A DNA stretch of 64,000 bases, from the NCBI GenBank assembly GCA_029008875.1, contig JAQXJP010000012.1, positions 1-64,000 on the forward strand. Direction: 5' to 3'. Within the stretch, counting starts at the first letter, position 1; every line of letters starts with the position of its first letter. A program made the translations under genes and the position numbers. Shown piece by piece: positions 8,195 through 15,952 of the stretch. The stretch is from Lachnospiraceae bacterium (GTDB lineage: Bacteria > Bacillota > Clostridia > Lachnospirales > Lachnospiraceae). The notes beneath the pieces are model-generated. The model was not told the origin of the DNA, made no database searches, and saw only the letters and a program-made list of their open reading frames with translations.

Positions 8195-8875
8195 ATGAAA
8201 CCGGAGATTAGACAAGAACATGTGGAGACACTTTTTGACTCCCGCTTTATCAAGGTGTTGGATTTACAATATGCCCCCGGAAAACACTACTATGATGCCA
8301 CCCGCCGCCCGGCGGAGGACATTATGGCGGTGAAGTCCACGGAGGATTTTAAAAAAGCATTGCCGGACGCCGTATCCTGTGTTGTCATTCTGTGCGACAA
8401 GGATGAACACGGAAACATAGCAGGGGAGCCAAAACTTCTGCTCACCCATGAGTTTCGCTATCCTGCGGGCCAGTTTCTGCTCAGCCCGCCTGCAGGGCTT
8501 ATCGATCCGGAGGATTGCCTTGCCCCGGCTCCCCTTCTCATCACCGCAGCCCGGGAGATTCGGGAAGAGACCGGGCTTGTCGCGGAGGATGGAGACCGGT
8601 TGTTTGTGGTGAATCCTTTTCTTTTTTCCACACCGGGAATGACGGATGAAAGCAATGCCATTGTCTGTGCGGTTTTGTATAATAAGGATTTGTCCGCCCT
8701 CTCCTCCACAGGTGCGGTGGGCAGTGAATGCTTTGACGGTTTTGAACTTGTGGATGAACCTGCCGCGCGGGAGATTCTCGAGACGGGAACCGACGCAAAC
8801 GGCATCTATTACTCGGTATACACCTGGGTGGTACTCATGTACTTTATCTCGGGATTGTGGCGAGAATCGAATTAA
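8195..8875 (+). CDS. NUDIX hydrolase, ADP-ribose pyrophosphatase-like
   Basis: 226 residues. The NUDIX box sits at about residues 98-127: 'SPPAGLID' then, after an insertion ('CLAPAPLL'), 'AAREIREETGL'. All box glutamates are present. The layout, with an N-terminal strand domain ('IKVLDLQYAPGK'), 'LLLTHEFRYPAGQ' and 'FLFSTPGMTDES', is that of ADP-ribose / nucleotide-sugar pyrophosphatases, which split ADP-ribose to AMP and ribose-5-phosphate. AAAGGAG seven bases upstream fixes ATG 8195 over the in-frame ATG at 8189. It is followed after 14 bases by a DUF2971 gene, so the two are probably one operon. Confidence 0.85.
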   Translation: MKPEIRQEHVETLFDSRFIKVLDLQYAPGKHYYDATRRPAEDIMAVKSTEDFKKALPDAVSCVVILCDKDEHGNIAGEPKLLLTHEFRYPAGQFLLSPPAGLIDPEDCLAPAPLLITAAREIREETGLVAEDGDRLFVVNPFLFSTPGMTDESNAIVCAVLYNKDLSALSSTGAVGSECFDGFELVDEPAAREILETGTDANGIYYSVYTWVVLMYFISGLWRESN

Positions 8876-8889
8876 GGAAGTGAACGATT

Positions 8890-9702
8890 ATGCTGTATCA
8901 TTACACAGATTTCTCCGCATTTGACGGAATTATCCGCTGCGCGGAGCTTCGACTCAACAATATCTTGAATATGAACGACACCGCGGAGATGCGCCTGTTT
9001 ATGAACGGAATCCGCCGTGCGGTGGTGGATCGTCTGGAGGAGGATCAGGACAAGGTTGCCATGGAAAACGCCGAGCTGTTTTTCCGCAAGGAGTTGGCCA
9101 AGGAGTTCCACTATTCCGCATATGCCGCATGCTTCTCCAAATACCGGGATGACGCCGCCCAGTGGGAGCGCTACGGCCATGTGGGACAGGGAGTTTGCAT
9201 TGCATTCCACGAAGAATTGTTGCGCAAGATGGTGGGTGGTGCAATATCTCTTCAGGAGGTGTATTACCAGGATGATATCAGCAATCATCCGCTTGTCAAC
9301 GAGTTCTACCACGCGTTCCACCAGGATGAGCCATTAAGCCGTCCTTTGCAGGACATTATGGAGGACGCTTGGACACAGTCCGCTGCCTTTAAGCATCCGT
9401 CCTTTGCCAGCGAGAAGGAATTTCGGCTGGTTGTGTCACCTTTCGTGTCCAATGATTTCGCCATCGAACCCAAGTATCAGGTGTCCATGGACCGCATCAA
9501 AAAATACTATCCCCTGGATTTGAATCGTATGTGCGGCAAGCTTTCCATGCACCTTGCGGATCTGGTGGGCGAGATTATCATCGGTCCCACATCTCCCCAG
9601 TCACTTCCCATTCTGGAGGACTATCTGGATGACTGCGGGCTCAATGTGCTGAAAGCCCGCATCAGTCTCTCGGATTGTCCGCTTCGGAAACCGACCAACT
9701 GA
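8890..9702 (+). CDS. DUF2971 family protein
   Basis: 270 residues, soluble. Family landmarks are the N-terminal 'MLYHYTDFSAFDGII', then 'LRLNNILNMNDTAEM', 'AACFSKYRDDAAQWERYG', 'GVCIAFHEELL' and 'KHPSFASEKEFRLVV'. The HYT motif near the start and the late conserved Glu in 'SEKEFR' resemble the His-Tyr...Glu layout of ADP-ribosyltransferase-like folds. That is inference from motif pattern, not an established activity. It follows the ADP-ribose-type NUDIX gene by 14 bases and faces a pnuC-like gene, giving an NAD/ADP-ribose neighbourhood. DUF2971 proteins have no agreed biochemical function that I know of. Confidence 0.75.
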   Translation: MLYHYTDFSAFDGIIRCAELRLNNILNMNDTAEMRLFMNGIRRAVVDRLEEDQDKVAMENAELFFRKELAKEFHYSAYAACFSKYRDDAAQWERYGHVGQGVCIAFHEELLRKMVGGAISLQEVYYQDDISNHPLVNEFYHAFHQDEPLSRPLQDIMEDAWTQSAAFKHPSFASEKEFRLVVSPFVSNDFAIEPKYQVSMDRIKKYYPLDLNRMCGKLSMHLADLVGEIIIGPTSPQSLPILEDYLDDCGLNVLKARISLSDCPLRKPTN

Positions 9703-9739
9703 CACGCATCCATAACCGCTGTGCCCCATTCTCCATATT

Positions 9740-10417
9740 TTACTGCAGGGATTCTCTTTTTTTCCAGCTGAAAAATCCGTACATATCGTTAAAAAAGAAA
9801 ATCAGGAAATTAACCACCACCGGAATGTATATGGGATTCTCCATGGAAGCTAAAATCCAAAGAATAATCAGCACAACGTCATTGGAAGCGTATCCCAATG
9901 CGTAATACGATGAGCGAAGCATCGTGAGTGATGCCGCCAAAAAGCTTGTGGAAATGGAAATCATACTCAATATGAGGTTGGGCGTGTCTAGTGCCTGCAA
10001 AACAAAATAGAATCCAGCCGTAACCACAACGGAGGAAAAACAAAGTCCTGCAATGTGTTTCTTATTTAGTTTTTGAATGGCAACCACGCTTTTGTTTTTC
10101 TCGGAGGGGTTCTTGAGCCATGTGATTGTCGACCATATGGCCATGGGCATCGTCATTCCCAGATAGGTAATCATCTCTCCCCAATACCGAAAACGCCAAG
10201 AAATAATGCCGTAGAGAATGGAAAACACAATCATGAGAATCTGTGCCCACACGTTCCCCTTTGCCGCAAAAATCAAAGAGGTAACACCTATCAAGGTGGC
10301 CAAAAAAGTCAACAAATCAAAATCGCTGAATGCTATGTTTGAAACTGCAACAACAAGCAATGAGCCTATCCAGATAGCCCATTCCTTTTTCGATAATTCT
10401 AAAATCGGATTATTCAT
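9740..10417 (-). CDS. pnuC: PnuC-family nicotinamide riboside/mononucleotide transporter
   Basis: 225 residues with about seven membrane helices. PnuC signatures are 'YWGEMITYLGMTMPMAIWS' in the middle and 'SSYYALGYASNDVVLIILW' near the end. PnuC proteins take up pyridine-nucleotide precursors by facilitated diffusion, driven by cytosolic phosphorylation. Related PnuT proteins carry thiamine, but no thiamine-riboswitch Thi-box is visible upstream. The start has 'TAGGAGAAAA'. It is convergent with the NUDIX-DUF2971 pair. Confidence 0.85.
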   Translation of the reverse strand: MNNPILELSKKEWAIWIGSLLVVAVSNIAFSDFDLLTFLATLIGVTSLIFAAKGNVWAQILMIVFSILYGIISWRFRYWGEMITYLGMTMPMAIWSTITWLKNPSEKNKSVVAIQKLNKKHIAGLCFSSVVVTAGFYFVLQALDTPNLILSMISISTSFLAASLTMLRSSYYALGYASNDVVLIILWILASMENPIYIPVVVNFLIFFFNDMYGFFSWKKRESLQ

Positions 10418-10755
10418 TTTTCTCCTAACATTCCTGTCATACTACTTTTGGCCTTGTTTCGCTTCATATCGGCACAAAATCCCCTTTGTTATCATATCCC
10501 CTCCGCTACATTCGTAAGGAATCCTTTTCCCCAGTATTTTTTCCCAAGATTATATGATATGTCCCAATTCGTACCGGACAAAATCTTGCGTCTTTGCTAT
10601 ATCACTGCTGGCTTTCCAGCACATATACCTAGACACTTCCTCATCCTGCATCCAACAGTCATACCCTTTCCCCCAACAAATGACCATTTATCATTGTTAT
10701 AGTAAACAGTGGATTGCATGTCAAGAAGGTTATTTTTTATGGAAGGCATCTTGAC
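10418..10755. other. Intergenic stretch with no supported gene
   Basis: The spacer between divergent pnuC and the small XRE operon is AT-rich. I see no convincing ORF with a ribosome-binding site, no riboswitch core and no repeat. It must contain the pnuC promoter, but I cannot place it with confidence. Confidence 0.5.
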
Positions 10756-10818
10756 GGAAAGTTTGCTTGACATTTCGAATAATTATGTTACAATACAATC
10801 ACGGAAAGCAAACTTTCC
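10756..10818 (+). promoter_or_regulatory. Promoter bracketed by an 11-bp inverted repeat (XRE operator candidate)
   Basis: -35 TTGACA (10767-10772) and -10 TACAAT (10789-10794) are 16 bases apart. GGAAAGTTTGC (10756-10766) abuts the -35, and its exact reverse complement GCAAACTTTCC (10808-10818) lies just past the expected transcription start. The second arm is itself part of GGAAAG-CAAA-CTTTCC. This geometry suggests autoregulation by the XRE protein encoded next. Confidence 0.7.
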
Positions 10819-10837
10819 ATTGCAAAAGGAGGTTCCG

Positions 10838-11041
10838 ATGAAAAATCGCTTGGAAGAGCTGCGCAAGCAACAGGGAATCAAACAAGAAGATTTGGCAAAC
10901 GCCTTGGAAGTATCACGGCAAACCATTGGGTCGCTGGAAAATGGCCGCTACAATCCCTCCATTCAATTAGCATTCAAAATAGCCCGCTACTTCCATATGA
11001 CAATTGAAGAAATATTTATTTATGAGGAGGAAGAAGAATGA
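10838..11041 (+). CDS. Small XRE-family transcriptional regulator
   Basis: 67 residues, essentially one helix-turn-helix domain ('KNRLEELRKQQGIKQEDLAN', 'EVSRQTIGSLENGRYNP') with an acidic tail 'YEEEEE'. It belongs to the short 'YozG/YgzD' type of regulators that pair with a downstream membrane protein. AAAAGGAGG seven bases upstream sets the start. The stop overlaps the start of the next gene (ATGA), so the two are translationally coupled. Autoregulation through the flanking inverted repeat is inferred. Confidence 0.9.
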   Translation: MKNRLEELRKQQGIKQEDLANALEVSRQTIGSLENGRYNPSIQLAFKIARYFHMTIEEIFIYEEEEE

Positions 11042-11469
11042 AATCGAAAATAGCAAAATACGCAACCATCTTTTTGGGACTGCTTCTTTTGGCAGGAGGT
11101 CTTTACCTGGTCAAAACAACCGGAACATCGCAGGGAATCCTGGCAACATTGCCCTATGTTTGTATCGGCATTGGTTGCGGCCTGTTTGGACATGGTATGG
11201 GCAATGTAATTTCAGAAAGAGCCATTCAAAACGACCCGGATTTGCAGAAAAGAATGGATATCGAGAAGAACGATGAACGTAACATTATGATTGCAAATAA
11301 AGCAAAGGGGAAAGCATTTGACAGGATGACCTACATTTTTGGTGCCTTGATGGTATCTTTTGCACTTATGGACGTGGATATGACCGCTGTACTTTTGCTT
11401 GTCTTTGCCTATCTTTTGGTTCACGGTTTTTCCATCTATTATCGCATGAAGTTTGATAAGGAAATGTAA
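11038..11469 (+). CDS. Membrane protein co-translated with XRE regulator
   Basis: 143 residues: helix 1 at about 6-27, helix 2 at about 36-55, a charged cytosolic segment of about 60-95 ('MDIEKNDERNIMIANKAKGK'), then two helices at about 97-132. The charged 'EKNDERN' stretch between paired helices is a hallmark of a small uncharacterised family that sits downstream of short XRE regulators in Firmicutes. The biochemical role is unknown. It ends at a strong terminator. Confidence 0.75.
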   Translation: MKSKIAKYATIFLGLLLLAGGLYLVKTTGTSQGILATLPYVCIGIGCGLFGHGMGNVISERAIQNDPDLQKRMDIEKNDERNIMIANKAKGKAFDRMTYIFGALMVSFALMDVDMTAVLLLVFAYLLVHGFSIYYRMKFDKEM

Positions 11470-11510
11470 CAAAACCGCCGATTATGGTAAACTCCATATC
11501 GGCGGTTTTG
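11470..11510. terminator. Rho-independent terminator
   Basis: CAAAACCGCCGAT...ATCGGCGGTTTTG, with an inner ATGG/CCAT pairing, directly follows the XRE operon stop and has A/T tracts on both sides. The following 11511-11627 shows nothing further. Confidence 0.9.
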
Positions 11511-11627
11511 CTGCTATATCAATACTATTTTGCTATTCATATGGTCAGGTTAGCCTTCTTCAGAGAGTATTATCAGCTTATGTATTACCACCTCTCGACA
11601 TTATGCAAATATCACGATTCACCTAAT

Positions 11628-12431
11628 TCAGAGCGAATCAGCTTTTTTATAGCATAATAGTTTTCCTCTGTCAGAAATGGATATTTTGTTAACACGCTCA
11701 AAAATGTATTCTGTATTTGATGACAAGTTTGGTCTATATACATATCCAAGTCTATCAAATTGCTTTAGCTCTTCCGCATCTTCGATTCCCTTTTCGGCCA
11801 TATAGCGCACCATTTCCCCACGCGCCATCTTAGCGTAGGTTCCTTTGGTTACCAGCTTACCGTTTACTGATTCACAAAATGTAACCGTAATATAAGTATC
11901 CTCCAAAGAAAGATAAGTTTCGATGCATTTTGCATATTCTTTTGAAGCCAGGTTAATAATGATTCCACTTTCATCTCTTACTGCATGATACAACCGGTCT
12001 CCCCAGTAATCGTATAGATTCTTTGTGTTTCCGATTGCAGCCTTGGCTTGCATTTCTAATCGATACGGTGTCACTCCGTCCATTGGTTTTAAGACGCCGT
12101 AAAATGCTGACAGAATTCGCAAATGCTCTTGCACATATTCAAATTGCCTTTCTTCAAATACCACCGGAGCCATATACTGATAGGCAATTCCTTCATAAGC
12201 CAAGATTGCAGGTGTGAGCTGTTGATACAAATCCATCTTCTCCAAACGCTCACAGTTTTGCTTTGCAATTTTTTCATTGCACTTCCAAAGTGCCCTAAGA
12301 TCCTCATCGGACTTGCTTTTCAACCACGCTGCTATCTGTGCTGTCTGATTTAGAAATGCCGGTAATCCTTTTGGCTCTATCCCGTCCGTATTTATTACCA
12401 TCTTTTTTGCAGGAGATAAGATTATCTTCAT
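11628..12431 (-). CDS. yaaA: Peroxide stress protein YaaA
   Basis: 267 residues covering the whole YaaA (UPF0246) family. It starts with the diagnostic 'MKIILSPAKKM' and includes 'FYGVLKPMDGVTPYRLEMQ' and 'CESVNGKLVTKGTYAKMARG'. In E. coli YaaA limits damage by lowering free iron during hydrogen peroxide stress and binds DNA. Its start overlaps the bcp stop by four bases (ATGA), and it is the last gene of the operon starting with tetR at 14605. The pairing with a peroxiredoxin supports a peroxide-defence role. Confidence 0.95.
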   Translation of the reverse strand: MKIILSPAKKMVINTDGIEPKGLPAFLNQTAQIAAWLKSKSDEDLRALWKCNEKIAKQNCERLEKMDLYQQLTPAILAYEGIAYQYMAPVVFEERQFEYVQEHLRILSAFYGVLKPMDGVTPYRLEMQAKAAIGNTKNLYDYWGDRLYHAVRDESGIIINLASKEYAKCIETYLSLEDTYITVTFCESVNGKLVTKGTYAKMARGEMVRYMAEKGIEDAEELKQFDRLGYVYRPNLSSNTEYIFERVNKISISDRGKLLCYKKADSL

Positions 12432-12886
12432 TCGCTTAACACCTGCAACATATTCTCAGGGTCCTCTGCTGCTTTCACCTTATCATTCGCTTTCACAATA
12501 ACTCCCTGCTCGTCAATGAGGTATGTTGTTCTTACAACTCCCATAGAAATCTTTCCATAATTCTTCTTTTCTTTCCATACATCATATGCTTCAATGACAG
12601 TACGTTCCGGGTCCGCTAAAAGTGTGAAGGAAAGTCCGTACTTTTCCTCAAACTTTTTATGAGATGCTATGGTATCTTTGCTTACACCGAGAATAACTGC
12701 CCCTTTCTCCCAAAACATCGGATATCTTTCTGAATAGCCACACGCCTGCTTTGTACAGCCTGCGGTATTATCCTTGGGATAAAAGTATAAAATTACTTTC
12801 TTTCCAACATAATCGCTTAGTTTATGCATTTTCCCATTCTGATCCGGTAGTTCAAAATCAGGTGCCTTTGTTCCAACTTCTAACAT
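12428..12886 (-). CDS. bcp: Thioredoxin-dependent thiol peroxidase (Bcp/PrxQ)
   Basis: 152 residues, atypical 2-Cys peroxiredoxin. 'FYPKDNTAGCTKQACGYSER' holds the peroxidatic Cys and, five residues later, the resolving Cys. The usual Pro in 'TPGC' is Ala here. It reduces hydroperoxides using thioredoxin. 'AAGGAGGACGAAG' directly before 12886 and the family start 'MLEVGTKAPDF' fix the start; an in-frame ATG at 12934 would overlap the upstream gene but has a poor ribosome-binding site. It lies between the hydrolase and yaaA in one operon. Confidence 0.95.
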   Translation of the reverse strand: MLEVGTKAPDFELPDQNGKMHKLSDYVGKKVILYFYPKDNTAGCTKQACGYSERYPMFWEKGAVILGVSKDTIASHKKFEEKYGLSFTLLADPERTVIEAYDVWKEKKNYGKISMGVVRTTYLIDEQGVIVKANDKVKAAEDPENMLQVLSE

Positions 12887-12930
12887 ATCTTCGTCCTCCT
12901 TATTGTCATCGATCAATTTTTTGATCCAAA

Positions 12931-13941
12931 TCATATGCTCTGCAAAAAATCCAAACAGTCCGCATTTAATCTTTTCAACAGTTCACTTGGTTCGACCTCG
13001 CTCTTTGCTTGGTCAAGCAATCCCGCCAGAATCGGGGATGCAAGGGATAAGTCACATAATCCCATGTGGCCGGCTCCTTCATAGTAGATATTCTCGTAAT
13101 TTTCGTTTTCGCTTTCGAGAAATTTCACATTATTACGATACTGCTTCCATTCATACAGGTGGGAATAACTTGCGTCCGAGTAAATATTAAGAACGGGCAT
13201 CTCATAATCGGAATCATCCATGATATAATCCCCATTCTCTACCCCTTTGATATCATACATACAAGGGGACTCTAAGGCAATGACTCCGACTACATCCGTT
13301 CGGATTCTCGCCATTCCCAAAGCAGTCGAACCACCCGCCGAATGCCCTATGGCAACAAAGCGGCTTGTGTCTGCACTTTTATATCTGTCCGGTTCCTGTA
13401 TCACTTTTTCTACGAAATCATCCATCACTACGGAAAGATCTGTCATTCTCAGTTCCATCCATTCTGCAAAAAGTGCCGCAGCCTCCTTAGGCTTTTCTTG
13501 CGGATTCATCCCGCTCATTTCCTTTAAGTAATCCATGCTAACCGATTGCTTTTTCCCATTCGAATGGAGGGTATCAAACGCATGTCCGGGATGGCTGACC
13601 GCTAAGACAACATATCCATGACTGGTAAATTCCCTGTATAAGCTTCGATTATTGTCTATGGTTCCACAGGATCCGTGAGAAGCGATTACCACAGGCAATT
13701 TCGTATCCGGATTGTCATAATTCTGGGGATACCAGACACGAACCTGTACCTCCCGGGGGCTTCCATCCTTCAAAAAAGGATCTTCCTTATCCTCTGTCAC
13801 CCAGTAATCTTCACAACCGATTTCATATTTTCCTGTGACTTCTATTTCCTCATACCGTGGAAAAAGAATTCTCTTTCCCACCACGATAAGAATTACAACG
13901 ATTAATAAAATAATAATTAGTATTTTCATAAATTTCCTCAT
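12931..13941 (-). CDS. Membrane-anchored alpha/beta hydrolase (PAF-acetylhydrolase-like)
   Basis: 336 residues: one N-terminal membrane helix at about 5-24, then an extracytoplasmic alpha/beta-hydrolase domain. The nucleophile elbow is 'GHSAGG', with an oxyanion-type 'SHGSCG' upstream and a late 'EGAGHMGLCD' supplying the catalytic His. The layout with 'REVQVRVWYP' and 'SHGYVVLAVSHPGH' resembles platelet-activating-factor acetylhydrolase / dienelactone-hydrolase relatives, esterases for short acyl chains. The substrate is unknown. The start at 13941 is preferred (GAGG seven bases upstream) over ATG 13959. It is the second gene of the TetR operon. Confidence 0.85.
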   Translation of the reverse strand: MRKFMKILIIILLIVVILIVVGKRILFPRYEEIEVTGKYEIGCEDYWVTEDKEDPFLKDGSPREVQVRVWYPQNYDNPDTKLPVVIASHGSCGTIDNNRSLYREFTSHGYVVLAVSHPGHAFDTLHSNGKKQSVSMDYLKEMSGMNPQEKPKEAAALFAEWMELRMTDLSVVMDDFVEKVIQEPDRYKSADTSRFVAIGHSAGGSTALGMARIRTDVVGVIALESPCMYDIKGVENGDYIMDDSDYEMPVLNIYSDASYSHLYEWKQYRNNVKFLESENENYENIYYEGAGHMGLCDLSLASPILAGLLDQAKSEVEPSELLKRLNADCLDFLQSI

Positions 13942-13999
13942 TTTACAACCTCGTTTCACTCCACTCCGTCCTCATCTGTCCATGTATCCGTTCCGCATT

Positions 14000-14605
14000 T
14001 CAATTCTCAATGCCGTATACTTTAATAAAGTGCGCCAGATGTTCCTCCATCTGTGTCAACATCTCATTTGTCCTCTGGGGTTCCCTGTCTGCAATCCCCA
14101 ACAGAAGCGTCACCGGAGATATCAGTTCCAAAGCGAGCAATTTTGCATCATATCTTCGGATAAGCCCCTTATCCATCATTTTTTCCAATAGGAAAGCATA
14201 TATTTCCCGGTTTCCGGTCAACTGATGCTTTGATGTAAGCGCAGCAATCTTTTCATCCCTGTATTGCTCTTTGGCACAAAACCTTCGAATCTTTTTTATC
14301 TGAGTATCCTTCATTACGAATTCAATGTGTCTTAAGCAGTCTTCTCTGAACTCATCCAGCGATTCCGGTATCTTATCCGAACTCATAATACTGCCAAAAT
14401 TCTCATCATATTTTTGTTCCATCATGGCAATCAATGAATTAAGAATATCTTCTTTTCCCTTATAATGTGCATATATGGATGGTCCTTTGATTCCCACGGC
14501 CTCTGCAATCAAATCGATGGACGCCTCATCATATCCTCTCTCGGAAAACAAATCCAGTGCTGCCAAAAGAATTTTGTCCCTTGTTTTCATCTGATTCATT
14601 TCCAT
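14000..14605 (-). CDS. TetR/AcrR-family regulator
   Basis: 201 residues. The N-terminal TetR DNA-binding domain spans about 6-55: 'TRDKILLAALDLFSERGYDE' then 'IAEAVGIKGPSIYAHYKGKE'. The C-terminal ligand-binding domain is helical and unassigned. ATG 14605 or 14599 could be used; neither has a strong ribosome-binding site. Two matching 16-bp palindromes at its own promoter point to autorepression and control of the downstream hydrolase, bcp and yaaA. The inducing ligand is unknown; a lipid or an oxidised product would fit the operon but is inference. Confidence 0.92.
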   Translation of the reverse strand: MEMNQMKTRDKILLAALDLFSERGYDEASIDLIAEAVGIKGPSIYAHYKGKEDILNSLIAMMEQKYDENFGSIMSSDKIPESLDEFREDCLRHIEFVMKDTQIKKIRRFCAKEQYRDEKIAALTSKHQLTGNREIYAFLLEKMMDKGLIRRYDAKLLALELISPVTLLLGIADREPQRTNEMLTQMEEHLAHFIKVYGIEN

Positions 14606-14635
14606 TCCCCAAGTCCACTCTCCAATTCATATTAT

Positions 14636-14683
14636 CCTAATAGACGTTAGGTATATTTTACCTAACTATCGTTAGGATGTCAA
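14636..14683 (-). promoter_or_regulatory. tetR operon promoter with twin TetR operators
   Basis: On the minus strand, -35 TTGACA (14683-14678) and -10 TAAAAT (14660-14655) are 17 bases apart. CCTAACTATCGTTAGG (14661-14676) fills the spacer, and CCTAATAGACGTTAGG (14636-14651) covers the expected transcription start. Both are CCTAAY-N4-GTTAGG palindromes, 25 bases apart. Confidence 0.85.
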
Positions 14684-14741
14684 GAGATTTACAAAAAATC
14701 GGGATGTTTATAAAAAATCGGGATTTGGCTTGATATTGAAG

Positions 14742-14862
14742 AATCTGTCCGTCCAAAATGAGTGGAAGTTCCAAAATGGACTGACAGAATAGCGAAATAT
14801 AGGCCGATTTCGATGAATCGGTAGGGCGAAAACGAGGGAAAGTCCCAAAATGGACTGACGCT
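14742..14862. repeat. Second locus of the 74-bp hairpin repeat (about 1.6 copies)
   Basis: Units start at 14742 and 14816, the same 74-base period as at 991-1197. Copy 1 has CTGTCCGTCC against GGACTGACAG around GGAAGTTCC. Copy 2 is degenerate outside but keeps GGGAAAGTCCC. The remaining intergenic bases (14684-14741 and 14863-15000) show nothing else I can name. Confidence 0.8.
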
Positions 14863-15000
14863 GCACCCTAACAAAGGAGTCGGAACCATCTCCCTTCCAT
14901 GTAGCAAATATTGCAATAATAAATAAAAGTAGCTAGTGCTTCATATCCTTTCAAATATCACTGTACCTGCGGTTTACATGATTCATTGACTACAAATTAC

Positions 15001-15032
15001 TAAAAAACCGGGACTGCATACGCAGTCCCGGT
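15001..15032 (-). terminator. Rho-independent terminator of the OB-fold lipoprotein gene
   Basis: ACCGGGACTGC and GCAGTCCCGGT form a perfect stem around a 4-base loop. Read on the minus strand it is followed by a T-run. It lies 28 bases after the lipoprotein stop. Confidence 0.92.
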
Positions 15033-15059
15033 CCAACGATTCTTCCATATTCTGTTTGA

Positions 15060-15857
15060 TTACTTTACAGCCACAGAAGTGATGTGCGGATTAACACCCT
15101 CATACCAGTAAAGGAAACCTTCCATATCAACGGTATCGCCAATGTTCAAGCCCTTAACTGCCTCATATACATCAGTTCCTGCTCCGCAAAGGTAAGACTC
15201 AACGGTGAATGTATAGGTCTGTCCGTTTGCAGATACATTGAAGTACAAATCGTTTCCATCCTCGCCGGATCCATCCCAGTTGTACAGGAAAGCAACCTCG
15301 TTGCCATCTGCATCGGTGGAAGCCTCAACGGTCATTCCAGTGAAGGATACGAACTGGTTCTGGCTGTCGATGAGTTCATCGGTTCCGAGAAGAGAAGTTA
15401 CATCCTTAACCGGTGCAACGTAGTTTCCATCCTCGATCTCGAAGGTAGCATCCACAATCTCCACTTCTCCTGACCACTCTGACTTGTATCCGGTAACTTT
15501 GATCTTGGTTCCCGGAGTCAGTTTCTCATAGTCTTCCTCGGAGCAAGCCATGTTGTAAAGGAAGTAAGCGCCATCCTGATCCTGTGTGTAAACAGTTGCC
15601 TTGTCTTCCCACCATGACTGCTTTGCCTGAACGTAAGTCTCAACAACAACCTCGGTGTCCAAATCAGCTGCAACATACTCTGCGTATGTCATAACGCCTT
15701 CAGACTTTGTAAAGTCCTCTACGCTCTCCTCTGTGTCAACAACTACTTCTGTGCTAACCTCTGTATCCGGAGTCTCTACGGTAGTCTCTTTGGAACCGCA
15801 AGCCACACAAGATACGCCAAGTGCACAAACCATAAGTAAAACTGTAAGCTTCTTCAT
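15060..15857 (-). CDS. Lipoprotein with two OB-fold-like repeats, function unknown
   Basis: 265 residues. The signal peptide ends in 'CVAC' (lipid Cys near 20), followed by a Thr/Val/Glu-rich linker to about residue 50, which suggests a surface lipoprotein. Two repeats follow, each starting with a 'TYAEYVAADL' or 'LIDSQNQFVSFTGM'-like strand and holding a 'D.DGAYFLYNM' or 'GNEVAFLYNWDG' strand and a 'PGTKIKVTGYKSEWSGE' or 'GDTVDMEGFLYWYEGVNPHI' strand. This is the pattern of bacterial OB-fold domains. No catalytic motif is seen. It is monocistronic with 'AAAAGGAG' upstream. Confidence 0.75.
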   Translation of the reverse strand: MKKLTVLLMVCALGVSCVACGSKETTVETPDTEVSTEVVVDTEESVEDFTKSEGVMTYAEYVAADLDTEVVVETYVQAKQSWWEDKATVYTQDQDGAYFLYNMACSEEDYEKLTPGTKIKVTGYKSEWSGEVEIVDATFEIEDGNYVAPVKDVTSLLGTDELIDSQNQFVSFTGMTVEASTDADGNEVAFLYNWDGSGEDGNDLYFNVSANGQTYTFTVESYLCGAGTDVYEAVKGLNIGDTVDMEGFLYWYEGVNPHITSVAVK

Positions 15858-15952
15858 AAATTTCTCCTTTTCATCCTCTTGCGAAAAAAGTTATTTATTA
15901 CACCTTGCATATTATAACCTTTACGAGCGAGAAATCAACCCTTTCGGACCTA

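Noticed and set aside
9017-9337. Overlapping plus-strand ORF inside the DUF2971 gene
   Set aside because: Alternate-frame shadow with Trp/Arg/Ser-rich composition and no start signal.
10418-10755. Thiamine riboswitch before the PnuC-like gene
   Set aside because: No CTGAGA-type Thi-box core on the coding strand.
14689-14916. 75-codon minus-strand ORF across the 74-bp repeat
   Set aside because: It is the translation of the hairpin repeat; no ribosome-binding site, and the other copies do not keep the frame open.
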